Source: Trichopria drosophilae (lineage: Eukaryota > Arthropoda > Insecta > Hymenoptera > Diapriidae). From it: a DNA stretch of 64,000 bases. Positions 26,226-37,473 of this stretch are shown here, piece after piece. The notes below the pieces were generated by a model, which saw nothing but the letters and a program-made list of their open reading frames with translations, had not been told where the DNA came from and did not search any database. The translations under genes were made by a program, and so were the position numbers. The stretch is taken from positions 80,748,001 to 80,812,000 of the forward strand of contig CM059583.1 of assembly GCA_030407085.1 (NCBI GenBank). The letters run 5' to 3'. The number at the start of each line of letters is the position of its first letter. The first letter of the stretch is position 1.

Positions 26226-26300
26226 ATTGGTGGAAAAAACGCGCGTTTTGGTGAACTTAAGTCGTGTTATATATGCACGTCGCTTCGACCACCCGTTCTC
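26226..26300 (+). promoter_or_regulatory. Candidate promoter inside the large transposon
   Basis: A GC-rich island (26,170-26,300) in AT-rich DNA holds ATTGG (an inverted CCAAT box, 26,226-26,230) and TATATAT (26,268-26,274). About 40 bases on is an ATG (26,313) that opens only 16 codons. An overlapping frame open to 26,500 encodes DDITDVMFRGSDD-like sequence. It may drive the transposon genes 3.3 kb downstream through a spliced leader, but that is inference. Confidence 0.35.
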
Positions 26301-26539
26301 GAAGAAGCAATCATGATCGTCGTTATTGCACGTGTTATTTTATCGCAGACGGTTTTTTTTTAAAAAGTTTCGATACAGTGGTGTTCGCAAAATCATTAAA
26401 TGTCGGTGCTGTCGCGAAAGTGATTTCCGAAAATGTGGACGACATCACCGATGTGATGTTCAGAGGCAGCGATGATAAACTTTTATGTTGTATTTCTTAG
26501 ATAATATTTTTATCAGTCGAAACACGTCCAACACAAATT

Positions 26540-27235
26540 TTTAGGCCTGATATCCTATATCGGTGGCAAAAATTTTGTCGACAGAAGGTTGTAGGTCTAA
26601 ATTCATTTGTCGGTGGTAAATCTCTTTTTGAAAGATTTTAGATCTAAAATCATCTGTCGATTGTAACACTCTTGTCGTAGGAAGGTTTTACATTTAAAAT
26701 CATGTATCAATGGTAAAACTTTTTTCGAAAGAAGATTGTATCCTTCATTTATGAGTTTTGTGTAACATGATTCAATTACAATTTTTAATATTATGTCTAT
26801 TTTTATGTAATATCCCAAGCAATTTTTAAAATTAAGTTTAATGAAAGTAAAACTAATAAAGAGAAAGGCAAAGAAAGACAAGTCGATAATATTCTTAGCA
26901 GCGGAAATACTTTACAAACTTTTAGGTTGATATCCTAGATCGGTGGACAAAATTTTGTCGATAGAAGGTTGTAGGTCTAAAATCATGTGTCGGTGGTAAA
27001 TTTCTTTTTGAAAGATTTTAGATCTAAAATCATCTGTTGATTGTAACACACTTGTCGTAGGAAGGTTTTACATTTAATATCATCTATCAATTGTAAAACT
27101 CCTTTCGAAAGAAGATTGCAGCGTTAATGAGTTTTGTGTAACATGATTCAATTACAATTTGTAATATGATGTCTATTTTTATGTAATATCCCAAGTATCT
27201 TTTTTATTAAGTCTGCGAAAAATAAAAATAATAAA
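26540..27235. repeat. Tandem duplication, ~381-bp unit with internal subrepeats
   Basis: 26,540-26,865 and 26,921-27,235 are diverged direct copies, from TTTAGGxxTGATATCC to ATGTAATATCCCAAG. Each contains four related segments of about 40-55 bp built on GTCGGTGGTAAA, GAAAG and TTTTAGATCTAAAATC. A similar word set recurs at 50,680-50,890, outside this transposon. Confidence 0.8.
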
Positions 27236-27360
27236 GTAATGAAATTCTCTTTCATTTTCAAATTATATTTGGAAGAGATCTGAAATATAAGACAAAGTTA
27301 AGAGTAATTATAAAGCGTGCATTATATTTCTGATTAAATGAAATTATATTAATAATATTT

Positions 27361-28110
27361 TCCTATTATAGTGCGCAAAGTTCGAGTTTGCGCACGTATT
27401 TGCGTGTGCAAAGTGCCACTTTCCCACACTTTACTGATCTTATAATTTAGCGTGCGGTAAAGAAAATTTGCGTGCGGTAAAGTAGCGCTATAGGTATACA
27501 GACATGTAGAAGAGACCTGTCAAAACTTTCATTTGTTTTACTTTTCAATCGCTGTTCTTCAGTACGGAAAACGATAGGTATAGGTTAATTCTATCTAAAA
27601 TAGTAATGTAATTGAAAATGTACCCGAAAACGCGAATGGGAATGAATGTTTAAATTCATTAAAATTTATATAAAATATTAATAACAATTAACAGCAATAA
27701 CGATAATAAATAATGTATTACATAGATATTTATAAATTTAGTCTATTTATTACAAAAGCATTTACAAATACTGTTTTCGGTCGGGGGGGGGGGGCTCTGC
27801 CCCCGAACCCACCCCTTCTCCACCGCCCTTGCACCGCCACTTTAAATGTTGTATATAGGTGTCGAACTTTGCGACTTAATAGGAAAAAATGTACTATTTT
27901 GCAACTGTAGATTTATAAATATAAATAAGGCATAGCCTACATTATACTTGCAGAAAAAATTAAAATAATAGAATTACAGTACGAATAAAATATCTTGTTG
28001 CGCGCCCGTGCGTAAAGTGCCTTTTTCCGTGCGCAAAGTACTCCATTAGCGCATACGTGTGCGTAAAGTAAAGACTGTGCGTAAAGTGAAACTAGGGCGT
28101 AAAGTAAAAG
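27361..28110. repeat. Two clusters of GTGCGTAAAGT-type words flanking a G-tract segment
   Basis: GTGCGCAAAGT, GTGTGCAAAGT and GTGCGGTAAAG occur at 27,371-27,485; GTGCGTAAAGT, GTGCGCAAAGT and GGCGTAAAGT at 28,010-28,105. Both clusters are in the same orientation. Between them lie (G)12 and a C-rich stretch (27,782-27,840). This looks like a separate repeat inserted in the transposon, with no coding capacity. Confidence 0.6.
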
Positions 28111-29597
28111 CAGTGATGCCAATTTAGGGGGATTTGGGCGATGGTGATAGAACGTCTACCTACTGTAATGCTTGTGTAAGCTTCTCCCACTATCATACAA
28201 AATCCCCTTAAACTGATAACACTGAACCCTCCCGCCCCAAACGCACCAATCCTACACTGTGTCACGAGCGTAAATATATTCTATGAAACAACAAATTATT
28301 CGCATTATTTTCATTTGTGAGCGAGAGGCTCCGCCCCTCAAACCCCCGTCATTCCAGTTAACGTTTACATATAATTTTTTTCAATTCCTGGAACATAAAT
28401 ACATGTTACTTCGTAAATAAACTTACACTATCATAAACAATAACAAAAGAAGCAATAATATGTCTTTGTAAATAAATATAATAATGACGATAAGGAAAAA
28501 ATTAAAAACATAATGTATGAGCAGGTTTAGTTTAAATATATACAAAATGGTAATCCACATATGATCATTATTAATAATATATTGTTAATACCCCCTCTCT
28601 TTCCGCGCCCACACGAACCGCAACAGTAATACGTTCATTTAGTCAACTAAGTTTAAGCAAACAAATTACACAAGTTTTTATTTTTAATTCCGTTCCGATA
28701 TTTTTATTTTCCGTTCCGAACTTCGAACTTCCTTCCGAACACTACGCACCGACGTGCCAAAAATAGGATATGCAACACGTGCATAAGGTTTACGTACTTG
28801 ATGCATAATATACTATTAAGACAGTTACAGTCGATAAGTGTTCATAATTGCATTCTTTTATAATGACATATTTTGATGTGTGAATTTATATGAAACTTAT
28901 AATGAAAAACTTACTACAGAGTAATGGTGAAATTGGAGTTCGAGTGCACTTTATACGAATGAACAAATACTAAATTTGGTTGTCTAAAAAGTAACTGTTG
29001 CATACCCAACTAATTACATTTGGTTTAAGACTGTAAAATGCGGATGTCAATATCACAAATTGTAGACGAAATTTAATGTTTGACCAAAACACTGGATAAC
29101 AAATTATAATCACTTCTAGCTTATAAACATGTAAAATAATATGTAAGATTGCTGATCTGTCTGTGCCCTGCTCTTCATCACATTTATAGTTTCAAATTAT
29201 GATTACAAATTAGAAATCAAACGCTTATTTGAAAGGTAAGTGTACATGCGTATGGCCTTGCAAAATTATGTGGCAAACGTAATGAAATTTGGTTACTTTA
29301 CTTTGTACATCACATAAAAATGGACGTTGTCTTAAAAATTATAATAGCACCATTTTTCTAGCTATATTTTGCTCCCCTGAAACTAATGCTACCAGTTTGA
29401 TATCAAACAGATGCTTATAAGAGCCCTCGAGTGGGCCGAGGTACGGGCCGCTTCAGAGGTGAAGACATGTAGAGTTGCACATAAATATTTATTTAAAAAA
29501 TTCAAATAAATGTTTTGTGCAACTGCTAATTGTGGAGATAATGGGAAATCATAAAGTAAATTAATGATAAAACATTAAATTTTTATAATATTTTTTA
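28111..29597. other. AT-rich leader of the large transposon, nothing recognised
   Basis: 1.5 kb without a convincing ORF or structured repeat. A C-rich patch (GCTCCGCCCCTCAAACCCCC, about 28,328) resembles the tract at 27,790. Confidence 0.4.
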
Positions 29598-30629
29598 ATG
29601 AGAATTAATAGAAATATAAAATTATGCTCACAGATTGCTAATGCAATTCATCGGAAGAACGATGATAAGTTTAAGAGAAAATTAAGGTACACGTGGGAAA
29701 GCGGTGAGTCGAGCTTGAGGTCGTTAGTTATAAGTTATTTAAATAATAAGAGTAGTGCTAAGTACGTTGAGGAAGTAACTCCTCAAGCAAAAACACAGAT
29801 TCCTATTGAGAATGCTGAAGATAACCGCAATACAGTGATTGATCAGCATGTAATGCTATATGCAGTATTAATCCGTATTGTCGAAGTGACAGTATCAAAC
29901 TGGAAACAACAAGAATCTTTACTACAAGCGACATGTGTAGAGAAGATGTATATGAATGCTGAAGGATACTGTGACGAAATGGGAAGGGATGGTGTATTGG
30001 GAACCGATTACGAAATAGGCGTTTTCGTGCAATTGTACGAAGTGTCTGTTAACGTATATCGTGAACCAACAGAAAGAAGTATCGTTGATGAACCGTATCC
30101 TGCAAAAAGCAGCGATCCAAATAACGGTAAAATTTTGAATATCATGTTATTTGGTTCTGAACACAATGGTCATTGGTTTTAGAGCCACGTCTGACGTATT
30201 GACATTCCCTCAAAAACGTACAATCAATTCCACAATGAAACCTTAAAAAATAATGAAATTGATGAAAATCGAAATTCCGTTGATAATGCTGATGTCAGTA
30301 AGTCACCTAACAACATTGAAAAAATTGGTGCCATTACTAAGAACTATTCGCTTACAACGCGGTCGAAGTGTAGTAATTCTTTGCCGAAGGAAAACCATGA
30401 AACAAGAAAACGTCAGAGTAAATTGGAAAGAAAAAATGTATCGACAAAACAGAGATTGGAGATCAGTCGCCGATGTAGCAATGCCACAGCATTGCAATGT
30501 CCCCACAATTCAGTTGTTTCTGAAAATGAAGGATACACGCAAGAAAATAAACCTGTTGAAAGGAAAATTGAATATTCTTCAGAAGTTCGGAATATAAACA
30601 TTCTGGCAGCAAGATGCGACGAATTATAA
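29598..30629 (+). pseudogene. OTU-like cysteine protease region with basic linker, decayed
   Basis: One frame runs from ATG 29,598 to 30,629, broken by stops at 30,180 and 30,192. Residues about 136-155 (GTDYEIGVFVQLYEVSVNVY) followed by an HNGHWF end at residues 189-194 match the second half of OTU-fold deubiquitinases: a G-x-EI helix, an INVY-like strand, and the catalytic His followed by an aromatic. I cannot find the DGxCLF nucleophile motif, so the catalytic Cys is lost or was never intact. The part after the stops is a Lys/Arg/Ser-rich linker. It lies inside the transposon, 0.5 kb upstream of the transposase on the same strand, so the two were probably one polyprotein or adjacent exons. 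The OTU call is moderate and rests on the C-terminal half only. Confidence 0.5.
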
Positions 30630-31089
30630 ATAACCTTTTCGTAGATAATGATATAAATGAATATGAATCATATGGAGATACTGACATGAAAATTAAGAAG
30701 AAAATAGAGAGCTTACAGGAACAGAGTCAGGGGAAAAATACATCCTACGATGATATAAATCTCAGCGAGTTTGGAACGGAATCATTAGATTCCTTAAATA
30801 TGGTAACCAGGAAGGGAAAAATCAGAAAGAAGGTGACCATATAAGAAGCCATAGTCAATGAAACGATTAATGTTTGATGGTGAAAGTGACGGAAACAACA
30901 GGTCAGAAAACGAATTAGAAACGTAATAAGTTTAACAAAGATCACGGGACAGTTCAAATTCCGTGCACGGTATTTAAAACTGCACTTGGAATGAACAGTG
31001 AAGAAAAAATACGACGAGTTATAAAGAAAGTGATGTTGGACACATTGTCATGCACATGCCACCTGTCATTTTATGGTTAATTGCGTTGA

Positions 31090-33772
31090 ATGAACGTTGC
31101 ATGCAAAGCCAAATCCAAAAAAAGGTGTAACCAACGATTACATCTACATTCTCGAGATCTTAATGATATGTTCCTAATGTGGATGAAAGAAAGTAAGTTG
31201 AAAGACATATTCATAAGATATGTGATGCTTCCTTTGACATGCGCAATGTATACGGAGGAGGATTTAGTAATTGCATTTTTTTTAAATGTATTAATTCTGC
31301 ATTTAGATGCAACAGGATCAATAGTTCGATCACCAGATGGACTTGACTATAAACGGATATTTATATATTCAATATTAGCAAAACTCGACTTTGAAATAAT
31401 AAAACTGGCTCAATTGATTACGTCTGAGCTCGATGTGGTTTCGATTAGTACATTCTTAAAAAATTACAAGAACTTTGTCATGAAAGTTCATAAGAAGTTG
31501 CCAATTGCACAAGCAATTGTAAATGACTAGTCGTGGGCTTTCATTGATTCAATCTTAAACGAATGGAATTCCATCAATATTAAACAATACTTACAACTTA
31601 AATATTAATACTATGTAAAGAATGTAGAGTTGCACAAAGGCCTAGTTGTGCTGAAAATATGTTACAGTCACTTCATGAAGATAGTGTCAAAATCCATAGT
31701 TGATACATTTCCTAAGTGCAAGCACATGAAGACATTACTACTGGAATGTATGGCTCTGTTATGCTTGTGTCGAAGTATAAAAAAATTAGATGAATTGTTT
31801 AAACACGTGTGCAGGCTGTTACTGAGTAAATCTAATGATCAGAGAAAGGATAGTCTCATCGTTATTAAAAATTTAGCAGGTAAGCAGTCGCAATATGTAA
31901 AGATAGTAACGAATGACGAGGAAAATGTTACAAAGCCCGAGGATATGGAAATAATAATTGATCAGAATGGGGAAGACCGAATTTATAGGAGCTCCCTTTC
32001 TTTAAAAATACAATTTTATAAGAAATACTGTGGAAGTTGAATTACATAACCCTGACGAAGATAGCTGTAATGGCACCCGCAGCACAAATGACTTGTATGC
32101 GCCAGAATTCCTGGACCACGTAGTAAGAAAGTGGATGCCATAGATAATTTTGTGGAGTTCGATAGCTGTAGTCGATCCACAAATATCTCGATTAAGTAAC
32201 GCATACATAGAGAGTGATAATCGAGTAACGAAAGAAATAGTTTTCCAAAAGCTAAGGAATACATCACTTGGAGACCGAATAAGGCAGCTCAAAGTATGCC
32301 GGGAGACAGCAATCGCGAAAATAAAATTAAATAAAAATTGAAAGGTGCGAGCACTTCTCGCAAAACGCCAAAGTACCCTCAAAATTCCCAAAATGCATAA
32401 AATCTATTCGTACAAGAAGAATGGTGTGATAAAAAGAAGAGCCATAAACGTCAAAAGGGACACATGAATGCAGCAGTGTTGAAAAATTTGGGCACAAACA
32501 CAGAAAAAGACAAAGACATTGTCAATAAGGAGAAAAGAATTCAACAAAAGAAAATGATCACTGAAAACAAGAAAATCAAGCAACAAAAATCGGCTGTAAA
32601 AATAGAAAAGATTAAATGTAAATTGGAAACAACCATCACGTCAGAGTCGCACACCAGTAGTGCACATAACACCGTTAATGATTACATTGGTCATAACGTC
32701 CAAGATGGAAGTGTTGCATTGAAAAACACGAAGACACTGAGTTACCAAATAAGTGTGAAAAGTTTGCCTCCAAAACGTACATGGAAACGTACGCAGCACC
32801 TTGCATAATGGCAGCCACAATACTGCTGTGCAGAGTACAACAGAATATTTAAATGATGCAGATTTCGATGAGTATCAAAAGAAAAATGAAATCAATGATA
32901 ACAAGTTACTGAAGTCATTTCACCCCCAGAAAAATAAATTATTCAACACTTTAGTAAAAGACCCAGGTTATTTATTCATTATCAAAAATTTATCCATCGA
33001 GACATTTGAATAAAATACAAAAGAATTCTCCACCTCACGAATAGGAATATGGATTGATGGTATAGTAATAAATGCATTCGATGCTGCCAAAATTGCTAAA
33101 TGGAACGACGTCACTTACGTATCTACTGATGATACGTCAGTAATACTAGGGGCTTCCAGTGGACGAAGAATCGACAAAAATCGAAGAATATGTAAAACTA
33201 ATAAGCAGATAGCGAAAAAATGAATGATGCCGTACTTGTACGAAGGTCACTGGAGACTGTTGATCGCTGATATCGAAAAGAATTAATTGTTACTGGTAGA
33301 CCAATATGAGAATGGATATGATAAGGTACGAGTTGTGGATGCATTTAAAACTTTTTTTCGTTATTGCGGACCAAAATGTTCTTTGCATACATTGAAGAAT
33401 ATCCGCTGATTGAATTCTGAAGTAAACGAACATCCTTATCAATCCGATAATGACGGATTCAGTTGTGGTGCATATGTGATGTACTACATGGATTCCATGG
33501 GAAAAGAAACATCGTTTGATTGCAATTTTAATCCGTTAACGTATCGCAATGTAGTAGCGTATGACTTGCTGCTGAGATCGGAAAATATCGAAGACGTCTG
33601 CTTAGATTGTTTTAAATCGATACAAGCTGCAGAAGCTTCCATTAAATGTAATATATGCGACCGCCAAAGTCGCACAAAATGCATATCTTGTATTGATCTA
33701 GTCGAACATATATCAAAATCCTTTTCTTGTCCACTATGCAAAAGGAACATCGAGAGTAATAAAAACTTATAA
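31090..33772 (+). pseudogene. DDE transposase fused to Ulp1/C48-type protease and Cys-rich tail, decayed
   Basis: The catalytic first Asp lies in LHLDATGSIVRSP (residue 73 from ATG 31,090). A second-Asp region follows (AQAIVND, then SWAFIDSILNEWNS after an in-frame TAG at 31,528). Next come a C-x2-H helix (KICYSHFMKI, about 31,660) and, after a frameshift near 32,040, RLSNAYIES, which probably includes the acidic third residue. A Lys-rich spacer (32,464-32,800) leads to one frame open from about 32,801 to 33,772 except for three stops. That frame carries EGHWRLLIADI (His), a DQYENG strand and DGFSCGAYVMYYM (nucleophile Cys), the His/Cys order of Ulp1 SUMO-type peptidases. The C-terminus has paired CxxC motifs suggesting zinc binding. 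At least five stops and two frameshifts show it is dead. Confidence 0.7.
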
Positions 33773-34009
33773 ACAAGACAATCGCATCAAGATCAATTAT
33801 TACATCGAATAACGACGTTTTACACCAATTTTGATAAATGCAAATAGCATGATCCGACGGTCAGCCACTAACTGACGCAATGTGTCGTCTTAGGTCAGCG
33901 TGGAGAAATGAAAATAGGTAATCTGTGACATAACAGTCATAGATTGACGCGGATAGCGTCGTCTTGCTGCAGTTTCCATCAATATACATCGCATGATTCG
34001 GAATTCCGC

Positions 34010-34635
34010 CTAAAAAACGAAGCCGAACTCAAATCACAGCTCTTACAGCAGTTTTACGCTGGCGCCCGCTATTTTCAAATCGTTCCCTCCATAGTAAAAT
34101 TTCAAAAAAAATTTGCGAATACTTCTTTTGCGAACAAAATGAGCTTTCAAAAATAAAAAATGAAGCCTAAGTTAAATTACAGCTTTTACAGCGGTTTTAC
34201 GGTAGCGCCCTCTATTTTCGGGTGGTTCCCTCCATAGTAAAATTTCGGAAAAATTTGAGAATACTTCTTTTGCGAACAAAATGAGATTTCAAAAATAAAA
34301 AATGAAGCCTAACTCAAATTACAGCTTTTACAGCGATTTTACGCTGGCGCCCTCTATTTTTGGGTTGTTCCCTCCATAGTAAAATTTCGAAAAAATTTGA
34401 GAATACTTCTTTTGCGAACAAAATGAGATTTCAAAAATAAAAAAAGAGGCCTAACTTAAATTACAACTTTTACGCTCGTTTTTTCGTTTTTTACCCCCCT
34501 CCCTACGCCCCTGTAGTTTCGAAAAAATTTCTTTTTGCGTCTACGAGGTTCTTATATCACATAGATTAATAAACAAAATAGAAATTAAAAAAAAAATTTT
34601 TCGTTGAACTCCAACGTTGCAAACTTCAATATCGT
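34010..34635. repeat. Right terminal inverted repeat with ~142-bp tandem subunits
   Basis: Three tandem units are anchored by TTCCCTCCATAGTAAAATTT at 34,083, 34,226 and 34,368. Each continues TTTTGCGAACAAAATGAG and ACAGCTTTTACAGCG. The outer 200 bases (34,430-34,635) mirror the left end. It is longer than the left repeat by more than one unit. Confidence 0.85.
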
Positions 34636-34642
34636 CAATTCC

Positions 34643-35311
34643 GGCGTCGTTGACAATAGTTCGGTTTGAGTCCTCCACCTAGTCAGGCTAAAGTACTGGC
34701 GAGGAGATCGTTACGGGACAGAGACCCTTAGGTGCGCGCGCGCGTGTGTGTATGGGTGGGTGAGCGAGTGTTGAATTTTTTCAGGTCAACTAATACCGGT
34801 AGTTGTAAGTGGTTATTGGAATATCAGATGCGGTGAAGTGTACATTATTATTTTTTTCAATCAACTTCTCCACTCTTCAAACCTTGCTTTTTCTGTAATT
34901 AATAATGAACTCTATTTGTTCTTTTGCACAATCAGGCTTTTCGAGGCACAATTAGAAATTACTGATTACGCAAAGCCCAGGGATATTTCTATTTAATTGA
35001 AACTCTATTTAATATAACTCCACGTGTTTTTTTTTATTCTGCTTCATCCCGAACCTGCTAGAGATATTTAATCATTGAACAACTCGATTTGCAACCCGTA
35101 TAGGATAGCAGAGAGCAGTTTTAAATAACAGATGTTGGCGAAGAATGATTGCAAGCTGTTCGCGATGCTGCCGCAATTACTCTGCAGGATATTCAATCGG
35201 TCGCTTATGACAAAAAACTTAGAATTTCTAAATTACAATAAATTCAATAATAATTATATGCAACAAAATAAATATAACAGTTCTATATAGTAATAATAAT
35301 ATTAATAATAA
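34643..35311. other. Right flank of the large transposon; GC/GT microsatellite
   Basis: (GC)n/(GT)n simple sequence at about 34,734-34,770. The rest is AT-rich with no gene recognised. Confidence 0.45.
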
Positions 35312-35556
35312 GAGGGCGATATGGTTAGGACGGCTAAGGCGTCCGCCTTGCTTCGTAACTTGAACGTTTCCGATGGTTCTGGGTTCGATTCCCCGTGTAG
35401 ACAACTTTTTGTGCGTTGTATTGAACGCAATCACCCACCTCATGGTTTGGGGAGTGGTTGCAGCGAAATTTCACGCTGATCTGGTAGAGATTTGAGGACA
35501 AATTTTCTCACTTTTTAGACGGATTGAGCGACATAAGAAACCAATGTTGTTGTTAA
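35312..35556 (+). mobile_element. tRNA-derived SINE
   Basis: The head has a polymerase III A-box-like segment (TGGTTAGGACGGCTAAGGCG) and a B box (GGGTTCGATTCCCC, 35,381 on) spaced as in a tRNA with a long variable arm. It is followed by a tRNA-unrelated body (CAATCACCCACC through GATTGAGCGACATAAG) and a GTT-repeat tail. ATT/AAT-rich simple sequence flanks both sides, so target duplications cannot be resolved. The head resembles that of the SINE at 59,193 but the body differs. Confidence 0.6.
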
Positions 35557-35709
35557 AGTTATTATTTAAAAAATAATAATGACAATAACAACATTAACAA
35601 ATAATAATATTATTTTGCCATTAGGAATGATGCGGAGTGTGCAACTTTGAAAATAGCTGCATCCTTTCTTTCTTCCCAAATGGCCTACTCTATCTCCACG
35701 TGTGCTTAT

Positions 35710-37387
35710 TAACCCATATCATACCAAAGTGTCCGTTTTGTCCTTCAACGTTCAAAGACGTATTACAATATATTTTCAGCCCCTAAAAAAAATCGCCAAA
35801 GACATAGTCCACTGTTTTCGAGGTCGCTTTATCGATTTATGCCATTTAGAAAACAGAAAAACAAGATTTTTTGTATTTAATATTTTAATTAATAATTTAA
35901 TTTGAAAAAAAAAGGGTAGTTTTAAGGCTGTTTTTTTTTCAAAAAAGTGCAATTTTCAATGCGAAATACACCCCAAAATTCAGTTAAATGACCAAAAACA
36001 GGGCAGTTGAGGTCCAGTATAAAGAGTTATGACATGTGCTCTTTTTATTTGTTACAGCTAAAGGTTGACCCCCCCCCCTCCCATTAACCCATAAGAGTCA
36101 AGTGGTAACAAAACCGATGAATTGTCGTAAAATGGTAGACTTTTTGAAAACTTGTTGTTGAACAAAAAGTTCTTAGAATCGATCACAGAAAGCGCTGAAT
36201 TTTCTGAACCCTTTTTGAAATTTTCAAAATCCCAAAATTGAGAAATACTCAAAAAGGTGTTCAAAAAATTGTGATTCTAAGAACTTTTTGTTCAACGACA
36301 TTTTTCCGAAAATGTGTCATTTTTCAAATAAAAAATTCCTGAATTTTTATCATTAGAGGAAGTTTTATTTCGTCAGTGCTTTGAATGCAACGTCTTTAGC
36401 CAATACTATAAAGCTTACTGTTACCGGCTCTTACCGTGAGAGAGCGTGCGTGCGTGCCTCTACGTGTGCGTGGACAATGAAGAATATTTGAATGTACGAA
36501 CATTTATTTTTATCGACTTAAATTTCTATTCGAAATAAGGAAAACGGAGAATGACAAAAATAGTAAATTGAAAATTATAATTTCGAAGACTTACTTGAGA
36601 TAGCATGGCAAATTTTATTTGTAAACTTCGTTTTCAGATTTACGCACACGCGCACGCAAACGCACGCACGCAGGCTCACACGGTAAGAATCGGTAACAGT
36701 AACGTTTATAGTACTGGGAAAAAACGTTGTATACAAAGCACTGACGAAATAGAACTTCTCGAATGATAGAAATGCAGGAATTTTTAAATTAAAAATGACA
36801 CATTTGCGGAAAAATATCGTTGAAGAAAAAGTTCTCCAAATCGATCAGAGAATACACTGAATTTTTTGAACATTTTTAATTTTTCCCAATTTTGGGATTT
36901 TGAAAAATTCAAAAATTCTGAAAAAATTCAGCGCATTCTTTGATCGATTCTAAGAACTTTTTGCTCAACAACAAGTTTTCAAAAAGGCTACCATTTTACG
37001 ACAATTCATCAGTTTTGTTTCCATTTGACTCTTATGGGATAAGGGTGGATTTTCAACCCTTAGATGTAACAAATCAAATAAGCGCATGTCATAACTCTTT
37101 ATACTGGACCTCCTGTTTTTAGTCATTTCACTGAATTTTATGGTGTGTTTCGCATTGAAAATTGCATTTTTTTTTAAAGTAGCCTTAAAACTACCCTTCA
37201 TTTTTTTTAATTCAAGAAAATGAGGGGTTGGACACTGTTTCTCTGCTTTCTAAATGGCATAAATCGATAGAGCGACCTCGCAAATAGTGGACTGTGGCTT
37301 TGGCGATTTTTTAGGGGCTGAAAATATATAGTAATACATCTTTGAACGTTGACGGACAAAACTGAAACTTTGGTACAAAATGGGCTA
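35710..37387. repeat. 1.7-kb imperfect palindrome (foldback element)
   Basis: The left arm starts TTAACCCATATCATACCAAAG, and the right arm ends with its complement at TGGTACAAAATGGGCTA. Matching stretches run through the whole length: GCCCCTAAAAAAxATCGCCAAAG, TCGATTTATGCCATTTAGAAA, GATGAATTGTCGTAAAATGG, and AAGAACTTTTTGxTCAAC on both sides of the centre. The arms are about 770-790 bp and roughly 85% alike by eye. The loop near 36,480-36,640 carries CGTGCG-type simple repeats on both sides. No clear target duplication. The small ORFs in it are mirror-image by-products. Confidence 0.85.
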
Positions 37388-37473
37388 AAGCCGATGGCGA
37401 GGTAAGAAACGAACAAGAGAGGCATACAGCGGGAGGCATAGGGCTAACCACCCTTCTCCCTGTACATGCGGTT

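Larger units (their letters stand above)
25248..34635 (+). mobile_element. 9.4-kb Foldback/NOF-like DNA transposon with long repetitive terminal inverted repeats
   Basis: The left end ACGATATTGAAGTTTGCAAC is mirrored at the right end (34,616-34,635). Inverted homology continues inwards for about 390 bp on the left and more than 600 bp on the right. CAATTCC occurs immediately outside both ends (25,241-25,247 and 34,636-34,642), so the element is delimited by a 7-bp target duplication, or 8 bp (TCAATTCC) if the last right base belongs to it. The right terminal repeat contains tandem subunits of about 142 bp, a hallmark of Foldback elements. The interior, read on the plus strand from 29.6 to 33.8 kb, encodes an OTU-like region and a transposase/Ulp1-type protein, both decayed. 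The left 4 kb is repeat-filled and non-coding. A small relative lies at 46,663. Kinship to NOF/MULE is inferred from architecture and the LHLDATGS motif. Confidence 0.85.

Noticed and set aside
32002..32391. 129-codon minus-strand ORF
   Set aside because: Antisense shadow of the transposase frame carrying RLSNAYIES.
31090..33772. KDZ (Kyakuja-Dileera-Zisupton) transposase
   Set aside because: The Ulp1 domain occurs with KDZ too, but the first-Asp motif here is LHLDATGS, unlike the KDZ pattern as I know it. Not excluded by search.
25248..34635. Polinton/Maverick identity for the 9.4-kb element
   Set aside because: No protein-primed polymerase, retroviral-type integrase or capsid genes; the protease is Ulp1-like and the terminal repeats are built of tandem subunits, which fits Foldback/NOF better.
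35312..35405. Functional tRNA gene
   Set aside because: The acceptor ends do not pair convincingly and the sequence continues into a SINE body.
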